Positions 21,354-32,768 of a stretch of 64,000 nt of DNA are shown here, in pieces. The notes beneath the pieces were generated by a model, which did not search any database, had not been told where the DNA came from, and saw only the letters and a program-made list of their open reading frames with translations. How positions within the stretch are numbered: position 1 is the first letter of the stretch; each line of letters begins with the position of its first letter. Source of the stretch: Eretmocerus hayati (Eukaryota; Arthropoda; Insecta; Hymenoptera; Aphelinidae); the NCBI GenBank assembly GCA_029851415.1, contig CM056743.1:24218905-24282904 (forward strand), read 5' to 3'. The position numbers and the translations under genes are program-made.

Positions 21354-24300
21354 CTCGTGGATTCACATAGATGGAATTTGAAGAAGGGTTTCGCTCTTGG
21401 CTAAAGTGCGTTCCCGATATGCATGGGTGGAATCCAAAAGTGTCTTCCATGTGTGACGTGTGGGGTGTGATACTACGCTTCACATGATGGTGAGGTCCGT
21501 TCATGGGTTCCACTTGGTGCGGGGAACAAAATCCTGAGAGCGGGTTGCATGTTCAACTTAGGTGCGTTCTTGGAGTTCATGAAAAACAACAGCGAATTTC
21601 CTACTGAAATCAAGCGCGGTTCTGCGTTCTACGATGACTGAAATACAGAAAAGTTCTTCGCAAGGTTGAGAAGTGATGTTTTGTATATAACCATGAGCTG
21701 AGGTGAGGTTTTGTATGTCTGAATATGGTAATACGTGAAACGGGTTCTATTCTGAGCTGGAGTCTGTTTTTGGTTCATAAATTTGGAGCAGCGCGAAAAT
21801 TAACGAATTTGTCGATAGAAAGAAATACGGTCGAGGAATGCGCACGTCAAGCTGTCTTTGCTCTCGTCCCCTCCCCCTCCCCCCACCCCCTTTCAAGATA
21901 CTCATCTCATACGTGGTGTTTCACCTCTTCACAAGCTCGAAAATCTTATCTAGTTTCATCCAAGTAACAACTAACCGTAAGTAATTTACGATGAAACTAT
22001 CATCCTAAAGCACTTCGATGAATGTAAAAATTCCGTTCTTGTCCTGAACTTGACGTCTCATACCATTTCTTGCGCTCGCAGTCCTCCGCATTGTGATAAT
22101 CTTCTTCCCTACGACTCGCATAGCTCTAAAACTTCCCAAAATGAGCTCGACATTTCCGATAACATACTTCCTATTCAATACTTGCTGCAATGCTGCTGCA
22201 GCATCTAACCCGGCAACAATTCCTTCAGAAACAAAATATCTTCAAGACTGCAGTCTGACCATACCACGACCCTTACTACTGCCAACCCAAGTGCCGAACT
22301 ACCTCTCGTAGTGCACCCATATCAACTGAAGTATATTATGTACTTTCCACTGGAAACCGGGCTTCAAAACCCAGTACCTACGGTGCTCTGTAAATTTCTG
22401 AGGTGAGCCGCCCCTTGATGCATTTTACGAAAAATTACATAGTTACCACACTGGCTCGAACTCTTAGACCCAAACTATGATAAAGTGGATATCGATCATG
22501 CTGGAGCATCGGTAGCGTGGTTTTGGGATATTTGGTTGGAGGAATGCTTGATTGAAAGGTTTGCGAATTGTACGCAAATTCATGGAACGATCAAAAATAG
22601 TCTTGGGTTATATATTGTGTTCGAGGCGATAGAGCGTTGGCTATAGTGGTATTTGTATAGGAGCAATCGACGAAGCAAGTCTGTTCGCGTGCACTCGAGT
22701 TGGCAGCCAACATGGTGGTATTGCGGGAGAATGTGTCTTTGTATGCGTGGTATATTGTAGTCGTCTTGCGGGTGAGGTATGGCTGCACCGACGATTTATG
22801 CTGTTGTGATCAAATCGGGCGGCAAATTTGTACTCCATAGGTCGGCAGTGGATGATGAATGAATGACGACGATCGAATTGATCGTCATGGGGGGGGGGGG
22901 AGAGTTCCAAACTACATTTGTCAGAGAACTATAGCTAGGAGAAAAATTGCATTTGAGAGGGTTCGACCGAGTTACGGAGATGATCTTCACGATTCTCGCA
23001 GATGAAGTACTGGAATTCAGATTTTATCGTTCTCTAATACATGAAATATAGGGATCGCTTGTTATCCACGGGGGTTTGGTCCCAGAGAAGTCCTGCGAAT
23101 AACAAAATCGTGAATAATAAGACCTAGGTTTCATGAGAAATGAAGGGAGGTTAGGTTTCACTGCCTGGCCATATCATGAACGGAGTAACCATTTCTAATT
23201 TCCAATATGAAGAAAGGCCAAAATACTGTTTACGAAAGGAGTTCGCAATGTTTTACATGAAAATGAAAGATGGATCATGAGAAAATGATAAAAGTATTTA
23301 GAAATCGATAAAGAATTGAAGACTTGAGGAAATCAGTTATCTTCGACTGTTTGGCTCGTCCAGAAAGATCTCGATGCACGTCTTCATGAATTTTCGCACC
23401 TTAGTTGAAAAATGCTTGAAACTCAGACTCCGAGACGGTATGGGTCAAAGGTCATTGCCAAATCTCTAGTTTGAATTGACTCAAAGTGGAACATCATGGT
23501 TATTTGATTCACATCTGAGCAGAAGCAGGGATCGATGATCAGATCGGTCAAAATAGCGAGACTATTGAACGAGAGTGAAGTAGCAATGTGGTACAGATTC
23601 ATATTTGATAGATTTGAATAAGAGATGATTTGAGATCGGCTGGATCAAAGTTCATTCTAATTTCATAGATGAGCTACGGTTCCTGTTCGTTCGATGTGAT
23701 CACGGGTCATCCGACAAGTAAATTGCACAAATGTAGATCTATTTCCGGTCAGTTATAGAAATCTATGCTCGGATAACGAGACTCAATCCGCGGCGTATAG
23801 CGAGGAGCCGTCGCAAAGCAACTATCTGCGGATGACAAAAACTACGAGTAACGAGGGATTACTGTGGTGAAATATTTATAAGAATAACAGTAACTCGAAA
23901 AAAGTGATCTGGTATCTTTAAAAATTAGAGAGGGAGTGTTTCATTGCCTCCTCTTGTTTGATAGAAAGATCAATCGAATTATTTTTTTACTTGAGATGTC
24001 TATTTTCCCAACATTATAAGTCCTCTCCAACAACGCGTTAGTAAAGTTTCCTTCGATCTCAGAACTCAAAGTCTTGTCTTCATCAATCAGATCATCACTG
24101 TTTTATTCATAGTGACAAAACTAGTCCTTGCACCTGCGTGATTACGATGAGATTCGTTCAAAATTCGTAATCGAATGGAAGTGGGCATGTATATGATAAA
24201 TGAAGGATTACAATCGAGCTTCAGTTTTCACTCAAAGTATCTAGATCAGATGAGAATCCTTGAAAGGGAAACTTGATAAAAGCAATCTGTCATCTTTTTA

Positions 24301-27300
24301 TTCTCGTGATAGTCGCCAAACTTTGAATTTGCTCGCTCTAAAGCTCCCAAAACGCAAACGAATCAAACTTGCAAGTCTGACAAGCAGAAACCGACAGGCT
24401 GTTTGTTACCTACTTTGCGCTGAGAATGTTAAAGTAACGAAGGCATTTCATTCCGTATTTGGGGCTGCATTAGCATTTTATAAGCCGACGGAATGTTGAT
24501 TACATTCCTCAAGAGCTCAGACGAAGAGGCAAGTTTTACGCGTGAGTTACGTAAAACCATCGACTGTTGCCGACTCGTAGCTACTAATTGGTGCTTTCAT
24601 CCCTCTAAATTCGCAAATGGGTAAGAGAACAGCGTGACTGATTCAGGAAACTCTAATCGGCTTGGTGAACAATTGCTTGAGGACGCGCTCCCTTAGGTAA
24701 TCAAGTAATTGAAATTTTCCAAGCAGTTCCATTAATTGGATCATACTTGCTAAAACTCGGACTCTAGTTTACGATTGATTCCGTTGGCAGACTACAAACT
24801 TTTTAGTGATGCTATGTCGTCTCTAGAATGATATCGTGGTTTTTAATTTCTAATACCGTTTTCGTTTTGGTGTTTTTCGTGAATTCCATCTTCACAAGGC
24901 CTTAAAACATTCTAGTGTCTAAGATTTGAGCTGACTACTCGAAATTGACTACTAAATATGTGAGCCAGTTTTTTTTTATGTATTGTAACGCGAGTTAGAT
25001 TCAGAAACTGGCCAGAGCACAGAGGAAAAAATTTCACATTCCTTGAAACGTGTTCCATATGTAATATCGGTAATCGCTCAGACTGCTGATAATATGTTTT
25101 TTTTTTATCGTCGAGTCTTAATCAGTTGATGAATCATGCAACTATGAGTATCAAGTTTTCACAGTTACGTATAACGATCAAGTTCTAATGACCCTATAGG
25201 CCATCCGCTTAAATGTTTTCCGTAGCCAATTTATACGACTAAGGAAGCTTGATTCAGCCGCATCTCTGGCCATGCTTCAGATTTTTGAGAAATTCAACGT
25301 GAAAAGGTTGAATAATGTGCTCATAAAAAGTTCGCAAGGCCCGGGTGATTAAGTCATGGGTAATAAAAGGCTGGGTCACGCTGCCTCCGACCATTACGCG
25401 CAATCCCAGTTCTCTTTCTCTCTCCTTCTCTCTTTCTCCCAGATTTTACCTCACGTAAAGCGTCCCAATTCACGCTTGCCCATTATTACAAAACCGTGTG
25501 ACCTCCGGTCATATTCATGCTAAAGCTGGCTTCCTCATTCGAAAGACGAAAGCGGATTTTGGGAAATTATGAGAGGGATAAAAGTAAATGAATTCTTGAT
25601 AATAGCTGTGGGTGGTTGAAATCGAAAAGATGACCTTTCTGAAATTAGAAGGGCTCAATAATGATATTCCAAAAGGACGATTTAAAGTTGGTTATGGTGA
25701 TTTTACCGGACGTATTGAGGTTTTGACAGAATAGAGATAGAGAAGAAATATTGGCAAAAAGAATGGATATGAGTTGGGTACCTGAGTTGATCTTGACTAG
25801 TTATCACGAACAATTTTCATAAAACAACGATGTCTCTCGTGATAGAATTGACTCGACAAATATCAAACATGGAAGCAATTTGAAACCATTCGAAAACGGA
25901 TAGTTTGAATCAATCAGCACACTTGAATATCTGATTCGTGGCAAAATTTCCGGTAATTACTACTCGAATGTTTGATTGATGATTCATCTCGATAATGAGA
26001 CCAAATAAGGAACAAATCGCTATTCAGAGTTTGAAAGGAGTGAACTTTGAGCAATGAAGAAATGAAATCAATACCAGTACTTGACGGTATCCGTGATATC
26101 TCAAAATTAATTTCATATGTGGGACTTCATATTCTCTCCAGATCCAGAGTCAGAGGTGACACATTCCATTTGTAATATATCAAATTGGATTTTGGACCAA
26201 CCCCTCAAATGAGGGCTTGATTCAGAACGACTTTTATACGCACATCTAGTCCCTCCGTCGAGTACATTACTTTTCGTGTATACAAATCAAATTCACATTC
26301 ATATCACTACACATTACACAACGCTCACACGATTCAAGTATTCCCCAAATATTTTTCCATTAACGCACCACATTGTTACTCCACGTTCACAAACCACAGA
26401 ATAATGGCAACTACAGTTACAGCGTTGTGCGATTGCTAAACGTATCGCAACATTATTTTGCATACTGTATACACGAGAATAACGATTCACGACGTTACAC
26501 CGCTACATGTGAACGCAAGAACTCGGTATCTAAAATACAATTTTGCCCGGACACGCCATCACGACGCACTCTGTACGACACTTGGCCTGACCAGGGCCAC
26601 GCCACTCCGATACACCGACGTTTCCTAGTTTATCGTCAACGCGACATGGTGCTTTTTATTTGCAATTGAGTTCCGCACTCTGGTTCCTGTGACATATTTG
26701 TGCCAAGAAATTGTGTCTCGCTCCACTCAACCTCAACCTCCTCGAAGTCCGAGTTGTGCCAAACCGGACCAGTGATAAAGGGATCACTGGGAGCTCTACC
26801 AGCCCCTTCAACCTCAAATTCTCGTTTTATCAATTTTGGCGCCCAACTTGGAGCTCTACTATCAACCTAACGACCACCCGCCTTGTCGAAAGTATTTTGA
26901 GATAATACTTCATCCTATTCTATCAATCCCATCCAAAATATTCTACCCAGGTACCCAGATTATCAATTCATCCTATAAGAGAATGAATCTGACGCAATTT
27001 TGTTCCAACTCTGCGTGGTGATCCACAGATTGATTTCATTCCTCGTGACTGGTCATTGAAGAGTAAGAGATTCCAATCGAATTCTCAATAGACACTATCA
27101 ACTCACTGAGGGAAGAGATATATCTGCTATGAGAGTAATAACTGCAAGATTTATGATTGAAATCATCTATATTACTTATAACAACGGAAACCTTAGAACT
27201 ACTATGTGATATTTACATTTCAATATTTTAATTGTACCAAAATGATACTTGACGCGTGTGTTTGAATGGTTCGACTGAACATATCAGAACACATTAATTT

Positions 27301-27363
27301 TGAGTCACACAACTTGACATTGACTGGAAAAATGAAACTCTGCCTCCAAAATTTCTTTGTACA
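21354..27363. other. AT-rich 6 kb, nothing recognised
   Basis: No supported gene or full element. Minor features are a C-rich tract near 21870-21890, a run of about ten G at 22890, and a CT-rich microsatellite at 25410-25440. ORFs of 60-100 codons (for example 24260-24499, 26373-26669) lack recognisable domains. Confidence 0.4.
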
Positions 27364-27725
27364 CTATGTCTTACTGAATATTTGTGTCATCCAACTGAGG
27401 CAAGACCCATCCAATGGATGTTCAAGACTCATTCTCAAAATATATTTGATATCTTCATCAAACTCCACATCAGCTGATTTTGAAACTTTTAAGTATTCTG
27501 CCTCTAAAGTGTCAGCTCGCTCGAAGAGCAAACCATGTGAGTTCCATATTCCACACATACAGCTGTAATACTCATCACATCTATTCTGCACGAGTCCAAA
27601 CGATCCTATTCGACTCAATTCAGTACATTTTTTCCAGCATTGTTTATCGCTGATCAAGCTTCCTCTGTAAAAGCATCCATCACTATCGTCCGAATCGTCT
27701 GATTTATTTGTATTCGAAGGACCAG
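27364..27725 (-). CDS. CS-alpha-beta secreted protein gene, exon 3 (second cysteine module, stop)
   Basis: The last exon of a minus-strand gene. Its acceptor is TCATAG at 27731-27726 and it starts in phase 1, as exon 2 ends. After an acidic Asp/Ser linker it holds six cysteines spaced C-x11-C-x3-C-x15-C-x5-C-x-C. This is the cysteine-stabilised alpha-beta pattern (CxxxC ... CxC) of defensins and related disulfide-rich peptides, and the spacing matches exon 2 almost exactly. A further 65 or so residues, acidic and nearly cysteine-free, lead to TAG at 27364. With exons 1 and 2 the product is about 242 residues. Function (antimicrobial, channel-binding or other) cannot be told. Calling it by fold is firm; by activity is not. 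Confidence 0.7.
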
Positions 27726-27805
27726 CTATGATTAAAATATTCATAAATTCAGTTATAAAATCATGTACTACGATAAAAATCCAGCTACCATATTTGAATC
27801 ATTAC

Positions 27806-28102
27806 CGTTGCTCTGGGATGATCCCGCAACATCTGTTCCAACCTCATTGGACCACTCTTTTTCCTTCATTTTTCTAAAATGATCCTCTTCGAGGTTACTC
27901 AAAGTTTCAATCTCTAACCAGTTATGCTGGCATGCACACTCTTCTTTATTCTCGCATGAGGCTATTATTTTTCCGACATGTCCGATGTTTTGATAAAACT
28001 GCTTACACCTCTTCCTACATTCTAGCTTGTGGATTAGTTCTCCATTGTGAATACATTTCACCGCCGAAGGATCATCAAGGCATTCAGAATTCAGACAGCT
28101 AG
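27806..28102 (-). CDS. CS-alpha-beta secreted protein gene, exon 2 (first cysteine module)
   Basis: A 297-nt symmetric phase 1-1 exon between an acceptor TTACAG (28108-28103) and a donor GTAATG (27805-27800); the intron to exon 3 is 80 bp. It opens with an extra Cys-x4-Cys pair, then the module C-x11-C-x3-C-x16-C-x5-C-x-C, followed by a Lys/Glu-rich tail. The spacing equals that of exon 3 to within one residue, so the exons are duplicates. Symmetric phase makes such an exon easy to duplicate or skip. If exon 1 is as proposed, intron 1 is about 3.05 kb and hosts a foldback element; more modules could be hidden in it, though none was seen. Confidence 0.72.
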
Positions 28103-28105
28103 CTG

Positions 28106-28500
28106 TAATTGATGTTCAGAGTACATATTAATTCACAAATCGTGATTAGATGGTCTCTTGGCTACTAATGAACTTCACCAATAGCCCTTAAGGATTAGCA
28201 AAATTACAATAATCAAGCGCCAGTCACAAATCTATCAGCCCATAGATAGGTCGATGGGTGTATGGATTGATGAGGAGGTGAATAGGTGAGTGGATGGGAG
28301 GATAGCCTGGTCTGGTCCGGTCTAGTTCGGTCTAGTGCAGTCTCATGCGTGACTATTACTGTACAGGAATCGTCATTCTAGTACCAAACGAGAATCATCG
28401 CACTAGTACCGCACTAAAATCATCATATTAGTACCGCATCAGAATCATCGGACTAGGACTGTACCAGAATCATCGTGCCAGCTCGGTCTAGTTCGGCCTT
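28106..28500. other. Intron sequence with degenerate GGTCTAGTTCGG-type repeats
   Basis: From about 28310 to 28500 there are short irregular repeats of GGTCTAGT and of ACTAGTACCGCA...ATCATC. They resemble the larger array at 29960-30440 and lie outside the opposite end of the intervening foldback element. Confidence 0.45.
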
Positions 28501-28507
28501 ATACAGT

Positions 28508-29941
28508 GCACGGTTGGCCTGAACTGACTTCAACCCAAAGATGCTTGCCCCTCAGAATCGATTTTTCTCACTTTAAGTACATGATAAATGGAAGTTTTTC
28601 CCGCAAGAATGGAAATCTTTCGTCGAGCCGTTTTTGAAAAATGTGAAATTCATGGTTTTTTATTGGAATTTCCATAGTAATCTATCCATGCACGATTAAA
28701 ATTCAGAATTTGTTCCTTCGCCAGAGTAACATCTAATGATTGGCGTAGTCAATTTTATTCCCATGCATATGATGAAATATTTTGAAGCAGAATCCCTGGA
28801 TTGGGCAAACGCTTGTCACGTTCAACGTGAGATGCCTCGAGGTTATCCCGCTTTCAAAGGAAATTCTTGCAAGAAATTGCTGGAAAATGTTGATCAACTC
28901 CAGACTCCGAATCATCACCGCATCAAAAAATTTGCTCAATCATTCAAGGATTTCAGGGAAGTAGTGAGTTCGTGTTTCGGGAATGAACTGGAAACAAGTT
29001 ATAGATCGTGTGTAGGAACCTTCTGAAGAAGTTATTTAGAGTTTGAGATTCCAGTTTCCCCGAAAGTTCTCGCGGTATTCTTTCACCTTGAATAGTTTTG
29101 TGAGATGAAGAGGATGGGCCTCGGATTCTATAGTGAGCAATTCATGGAATGAACAAATTTTGACTTCAACTTAACATGAAAAAATTGCATGTAATAGCAA
29201 AAATCCTCAATTTAACGAGAAACTTGTGACAGCTTTGTGTGTGTACAACAGTATGCACAATCAAATTGTAATTTATTATTCATAAAATTGTTCCACTTTG
29301 AAGTGTGTTTTTTCTCATGAACTTCCGAACATTGATTATTGTTGATCTATACTCTCTGGATAACAATGATACACGCAAACATGTATCGAAGGTCGATTTC
29401 GAAGCTCATCCGTGATTATTCTGAAAATAATGTTAAAATCAAGATTCAAAATATTTCAATTTGACTTCTTTCGATTGTAGCTCCGTCGGATGTTCTCATT
29501 CTTGCGGGAAACAACTACCATTTATCACGTACTTGAAGGCAAAAGGAGAAATCTGAGTAGCAAGGACCTTTAGGCTGAAGTCAGTTTAGGCCGACCGTGC
29601 GACATCATTGCTTGTCTCTCGACATCGTCGGATTATGGATATTCGCCTGTACTATAAAATCGTTTCTAAGAACTATCCTTTTGATGGATTTTAACGTATT
29701 TCGATGTAATTAAGAATAAATTTCAGGGAAGTCGGCCGACAACTGCATTTTAATCGCGCATGGATAGATTAGTATGGAAATTCCTATAAGAAACCATAAA
29801 TTTCACTTTTTTTAAAAACGGCTCGACGAAAGATTTTCATTTTTGCGGGAAAAACTTCCATTTATCATGTACTTGAAGTGAGAAAAATCAATTCTGAGGG
29901 GCAAGCATCTTTGGGTTAAAGTCAGTTCAGGCCAACCGTGC
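28508..29941. mobile_element. Foldback element with internal ORF
   Basis: The ends read GCACGGTTGGCC and GGCCAACCGTGC. The arms pair over about 200 bp (28508-28715 and 29735-29941) including GCCCCTCAGAAT and TTTTTCCCGCAA blocks. An extra partial copy of the right arm, in the same orientation, lies at about 29495-29610, so the right side is partly duplicated. It sits in the presumed long first intron of the CS-alpha-beta gene. The 97-codon ORF inside is listed separately. Confidence 0.7.
28736..29026 (+). CDS. ORF inside foldback element, unknown protein fragment
   Basis: A 96-codon ORF wholly between the inverted arms. It has a balanced, protein-like composition, with a Cys-Lys-Lys-Leu-Leu-Glu-Asn segment and a Phe-Lys-Asp-Phe-Arg-Glu-Val-Val block followed by Cys-Phe-Gly-Asn. 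This recalls C-terminal parts of uncharacterised, transposon-dispersed insect proteins, but I cannot name the family. No transposase motif is visible. It could be a fragment of the element's own gene or captured host coding sequence; the start codon is arbitrary since the frame may begin as an exon. Confidence 0.35.
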   Translation: MIGVVNFIPMHMMKYFEAESLDWANACHVQREMPRGYPAFKGNSCKKLLENVDQLQTPNHHRIKKFAQSFKDFREVVSSCFGNELETSYRSCVGTF

Positions 29942-29959
29942 AGTGTAATTGGTTTAATC

Positions 29960-30445
29960 GCAGTCAAATTTTGTCTAGCTGTGCTTAGTCTGGTCTAATT
30001 CGGTGTATTAGGTCTATTTCAGTCGAATCCGGTCTATTACGGTCTAAATCGACCTAATTCAGTCTAGTTCAGTTAACTTCGGTCTAATGCGGTTAATTTC
30101 GGGCTGGTTTGTTGTAATTAGGTCCAATTGAGTCTAATGAGATATAGTTCGGTCTAACTAGGTCATATTAGGTCCAGTTCGTTCTAGTTCGCTCTAGCTG
30201 AGTCTGGTCAAATCAATTTTGGTCTAGTTCGATGTAATCGGGTCTCATTCGATCTAATTGGATTTAGTTCAGTCCATTCGGCCAAAATCGGTCTAGTTAG
30301 GCCTAGTTCGGTCTAGATTGACCTAGTTTGTTCTAGTTCGGTGTAGCTATTTTAGTTCAGAATTTGGTAAAGTTCAGTCTAGTACAGTCTCGCTCAATTC
30401 AGTGCGATCTACTACGGTCTAGTTCCGCCTCATCCGGTCTAATCT
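29960..30445 (+). repeat. Degenerate 10-bp GGTCTAGTTC array
   Basis: About 480 bp of irregular repeats of GGTCTARTTC, roughly 40 units, many with one or two changes. It starts a few bases after the right end of the foldback element. It is satellite-like, with no coding sense. Confidence 0.8.
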
Positions 30446-31153
30446 GGTTTACAAATATTTCGTGACCATATGGGCTATAGGTGTGATTGACTGACTAATT
30501 GACTGATTGCACAAATTCACTGATCAGTAGTGCGTTGTGCGTCGTGCATTACGGGCATTATTGGTTTTTGATTAATAGTGATCATTTTCTTGGGTGAAGC
30601 ATCGAAAAATCTGATGAGAAACTCTTGGAAGTTCTCATAAATACATGGAAACGATGGACCTCAATACGAGGTCAATAGAGAATGGCGAGAGAGGAAGAAA
30701 GAACAAAATCTTCTTAAACCCCTAATTTTGACATTTTCCAAACAAGGGCGCTATTCGTGTATGTCTCATGTGAGAATGAGTACTAATGGTTTCTCTCTAT
30801 TTCACACACGAGATTCTTCAAATCAAGTATCGTTTGCAGTAGATGAAAATTATCAATCCTCGTTCATTCTTTGAGTTAGCGATAGTAGCCTGACATCAAG
30901 CAATCCCAATTATAATTCAGAAATTCTTTAGTTGATTCACCTGTTTTTGTTGCATACTTTAGGACATTCCCAAGTTTTAGTGGGCTTTGATGACTTTTTA
31001 GTTTTGTCAAAAATGTGAGAATGAAAAGCTTGATATCAGTAACACACGATTGGGATCATTTTTTCAAGATTCATGAAAAATGTGAAAAATTCAACAATGT
31101 TGGTATTCAATATTTGCACTAATTTTGACTGATTATATGAATGGAATACTCAC
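30446..31153. other. Intron sequence, nothing recognised
   Basis: AT-rich sequence within the presumed first intron of the CS-alpha-beta gene. No further cysteine-rich exon was found. Confidence 0.4.
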
Positions 31154-31223
31154 TTAAACCGTTACCTCCAAAAATACTACTTGGAAGGTAAGTAAGATAG
31201 ATCACTGATAATAGTAAATTCAT
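31154..31223 (-). CDS. Proposed exon 1 (signal peptide) of the CS-alpha-beta gene
   Basis: ATG at 31223 in an AAA-ATG context encodes Met-Asn-Leu-Leu-Leu-Ser-Val-Ile-Tyr-Leu and then a small-residue stretch, a typical signal peptide. The coding ends after 70 nt at a strong donor (GTGAGT, 31153-31148) in phase 1, matching the phase-1 acceptor of exon 2. The frame is also open upstream, so a longer N-terminus starting in phase at 31328 is possible, but the internal Met gives the better leader. The link to exon 2, 3 kb away, is inferred from phase and strand; it needs transcript support. Confidence 0.5.
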
Positions 31224-32015
31224 TTTCGATATTCCTTCAAATACCATTCTCTGTATCTGTCTCTTTCTTCTCCTCAACTGACGTAATATGCAGCAATCAT
31301 TGACTGACCTATACATCGCAAAATACATTATACATACATTAAGTATTGAAGACTAGAAAAAATGAATAATGACCTTCAGTAATAGGTGAGTGTCGAATGC
31401 ATCGAGGTTTAATCAAGATTCCCATGAATTCTTGCACAGATTATATAGAAAAGATGAAAGTTTGATGTCAAATGAGTCCGAGGAAAATCTTTTCTCTTAT
31501 CATTGATTCAAATTCTTCCTCTAGATTGAAATCCACTCTATTCTTTGTGCTGAGGAATGGAACTTTCTGATTGGCTCATACATCTTGAAGTATTTGAAGA
31601 CTAAACACATTTTATAAGTAAGATAGCACATTCATGAAAGTACTATTTATAGCCAGGAATTCAGAGGATATTAAGCATGATTTATTTGAAGATTGGTAGT
31701 TTCATATACTCATGTGAGTTCATTCATGAGTGAACTACACAACCTTGAACATATTCTTCTCCAAAATTTCCTTATGAGTCGCCATTTATTGGAAAAATTC
31801 TGGTATTTACAGAGCCATGTGAGATTTTGAATGCTCACAGCGAATGTAAAATGTAGTTTTGTAACGCTCAGAGAATATTTGAAATTAGGAATGATCTCGA
31901 TAGAACTAAACTAGATTTCGATTGCACTCATCTGTTCAGAAAATGAATCCACTCAGATGACATCTGAATCAGATATTTTTCTGATAATCTATATAAAAAA
32001 GTGAGATGTTATAGA
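31224..32015. other. Intergenic stretch between divergent small genes
   Basis: AT-rich. A TATATAAAA motif at 31990-31998 faces the plus-strand gene but lies only about 20 bases before its ATG, too close for a standard TATA box with that start. No other element was seen. Confidence 0.35.
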
Positions 32016-32610
32016 ATGGGGGTAACCTTTTTACTCTTGTAAGTAATTGCCGCGATCTCTGGTTGTCACTTCAACACTGGACGTCATCCACTGACTCAAG
32101 CTCCTCTCATAGGTATATGCCATCAAATCTTCATCTTTTTCTCGTCTATGAAATAGGTAAATTGTACATCACTCTCGTTAATGCACAAATAATTAGAGAA
32201 GTATTACTGCAAAAAGTCTTCCGGATTAGACTGACTTCATCAAAAATTTGTCAAAATGATTCTCTACAAATTAGGTGCTTTGTGTCAAGTTGATGAAATA
32301 TATTGTCATATCTATGGATTTATTGAGGAGCTTGATGTTGGCACATATTGCGTTGATTCATTCACAGTCGATGACGGGAGTATCTTTAGTTCTATGAACC
32401 AGATAAGAAGTATAGTATTATCAAATCATGTGTACGCAGGTGAGCAAATGAGGATGGATCAATCACCTTAGTTCACACAAAAATCGTCAGAAAATTATAA
32501 TTATCTCGATTTCATTCTCTTTGGATTTCAATATAATTTTTTTAGGAGGTCAGATGATGATGAGGGTAAGATTCCACATGAGGGCCTTAGTCATTGTCTT
32601 GGTGAGTTAA
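32016..32610 (+). CDS. Candidate small secreted-protein gene, three exons, model ambiguous
   Basis: ATG 32016 begins a hydrophobic leader (Gly-Val-Thr-Phe-Leu-Leu-Leu). Two splice models exist. Model 1: exon 32016-32112 carries an in-frame TAA at 32040 and splices at GTATAT to exon 32275-32439 (165 nt, phase 1-1) and exon 32546-32610 (stop TAA), giving a 109-codon frame with one nonsense codon. Model 2 uses the perfect donor GTAAGT at 32038 with an acceptor CTCTCATAG at 32112. It removes the stop in a 75-nt intron, with a second donor at 32157 into the same exon 2. Exon 2 encodes four cysteines or fewer, and no known domain. The consistent splice phases argue for a gene; recent nonsense or an alternative first exon are both possible. 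Confidence 0.4.
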
Positions 32611-32768
32611 TTTGTCTAAGAATGGAAATTCAAAGAGTTTGGTAGCACTTAACGAATTTCTGAATCATAGGCATGATGTAATTTGGAGAGAATAGAGAGC
32701 ACGCTTGATTCCTTTTCAATTCGCTGTGCGTACTTTGCGCATAATTCATCAAAAAGAAAAAAAACTCA

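Noticed and set aside
23040..23870. Possible inverted pair between GGATCGCTTGTTATCC near 23050 and sequences near 23780-23870
   Set aside because: Only short, gapped similarity on inspection; not enough for an element call.
25400..25445. CT-rich tract as a promoter or splice signal
   Set aside because: A simple microsatellite with no adjacent exon.
31990..31998. TATATAAAA as promoter of the candidate gene at 32016
   Set aside because: It lies only about 18-26 bases before the ATG, so transcription would start at or after the start codon.
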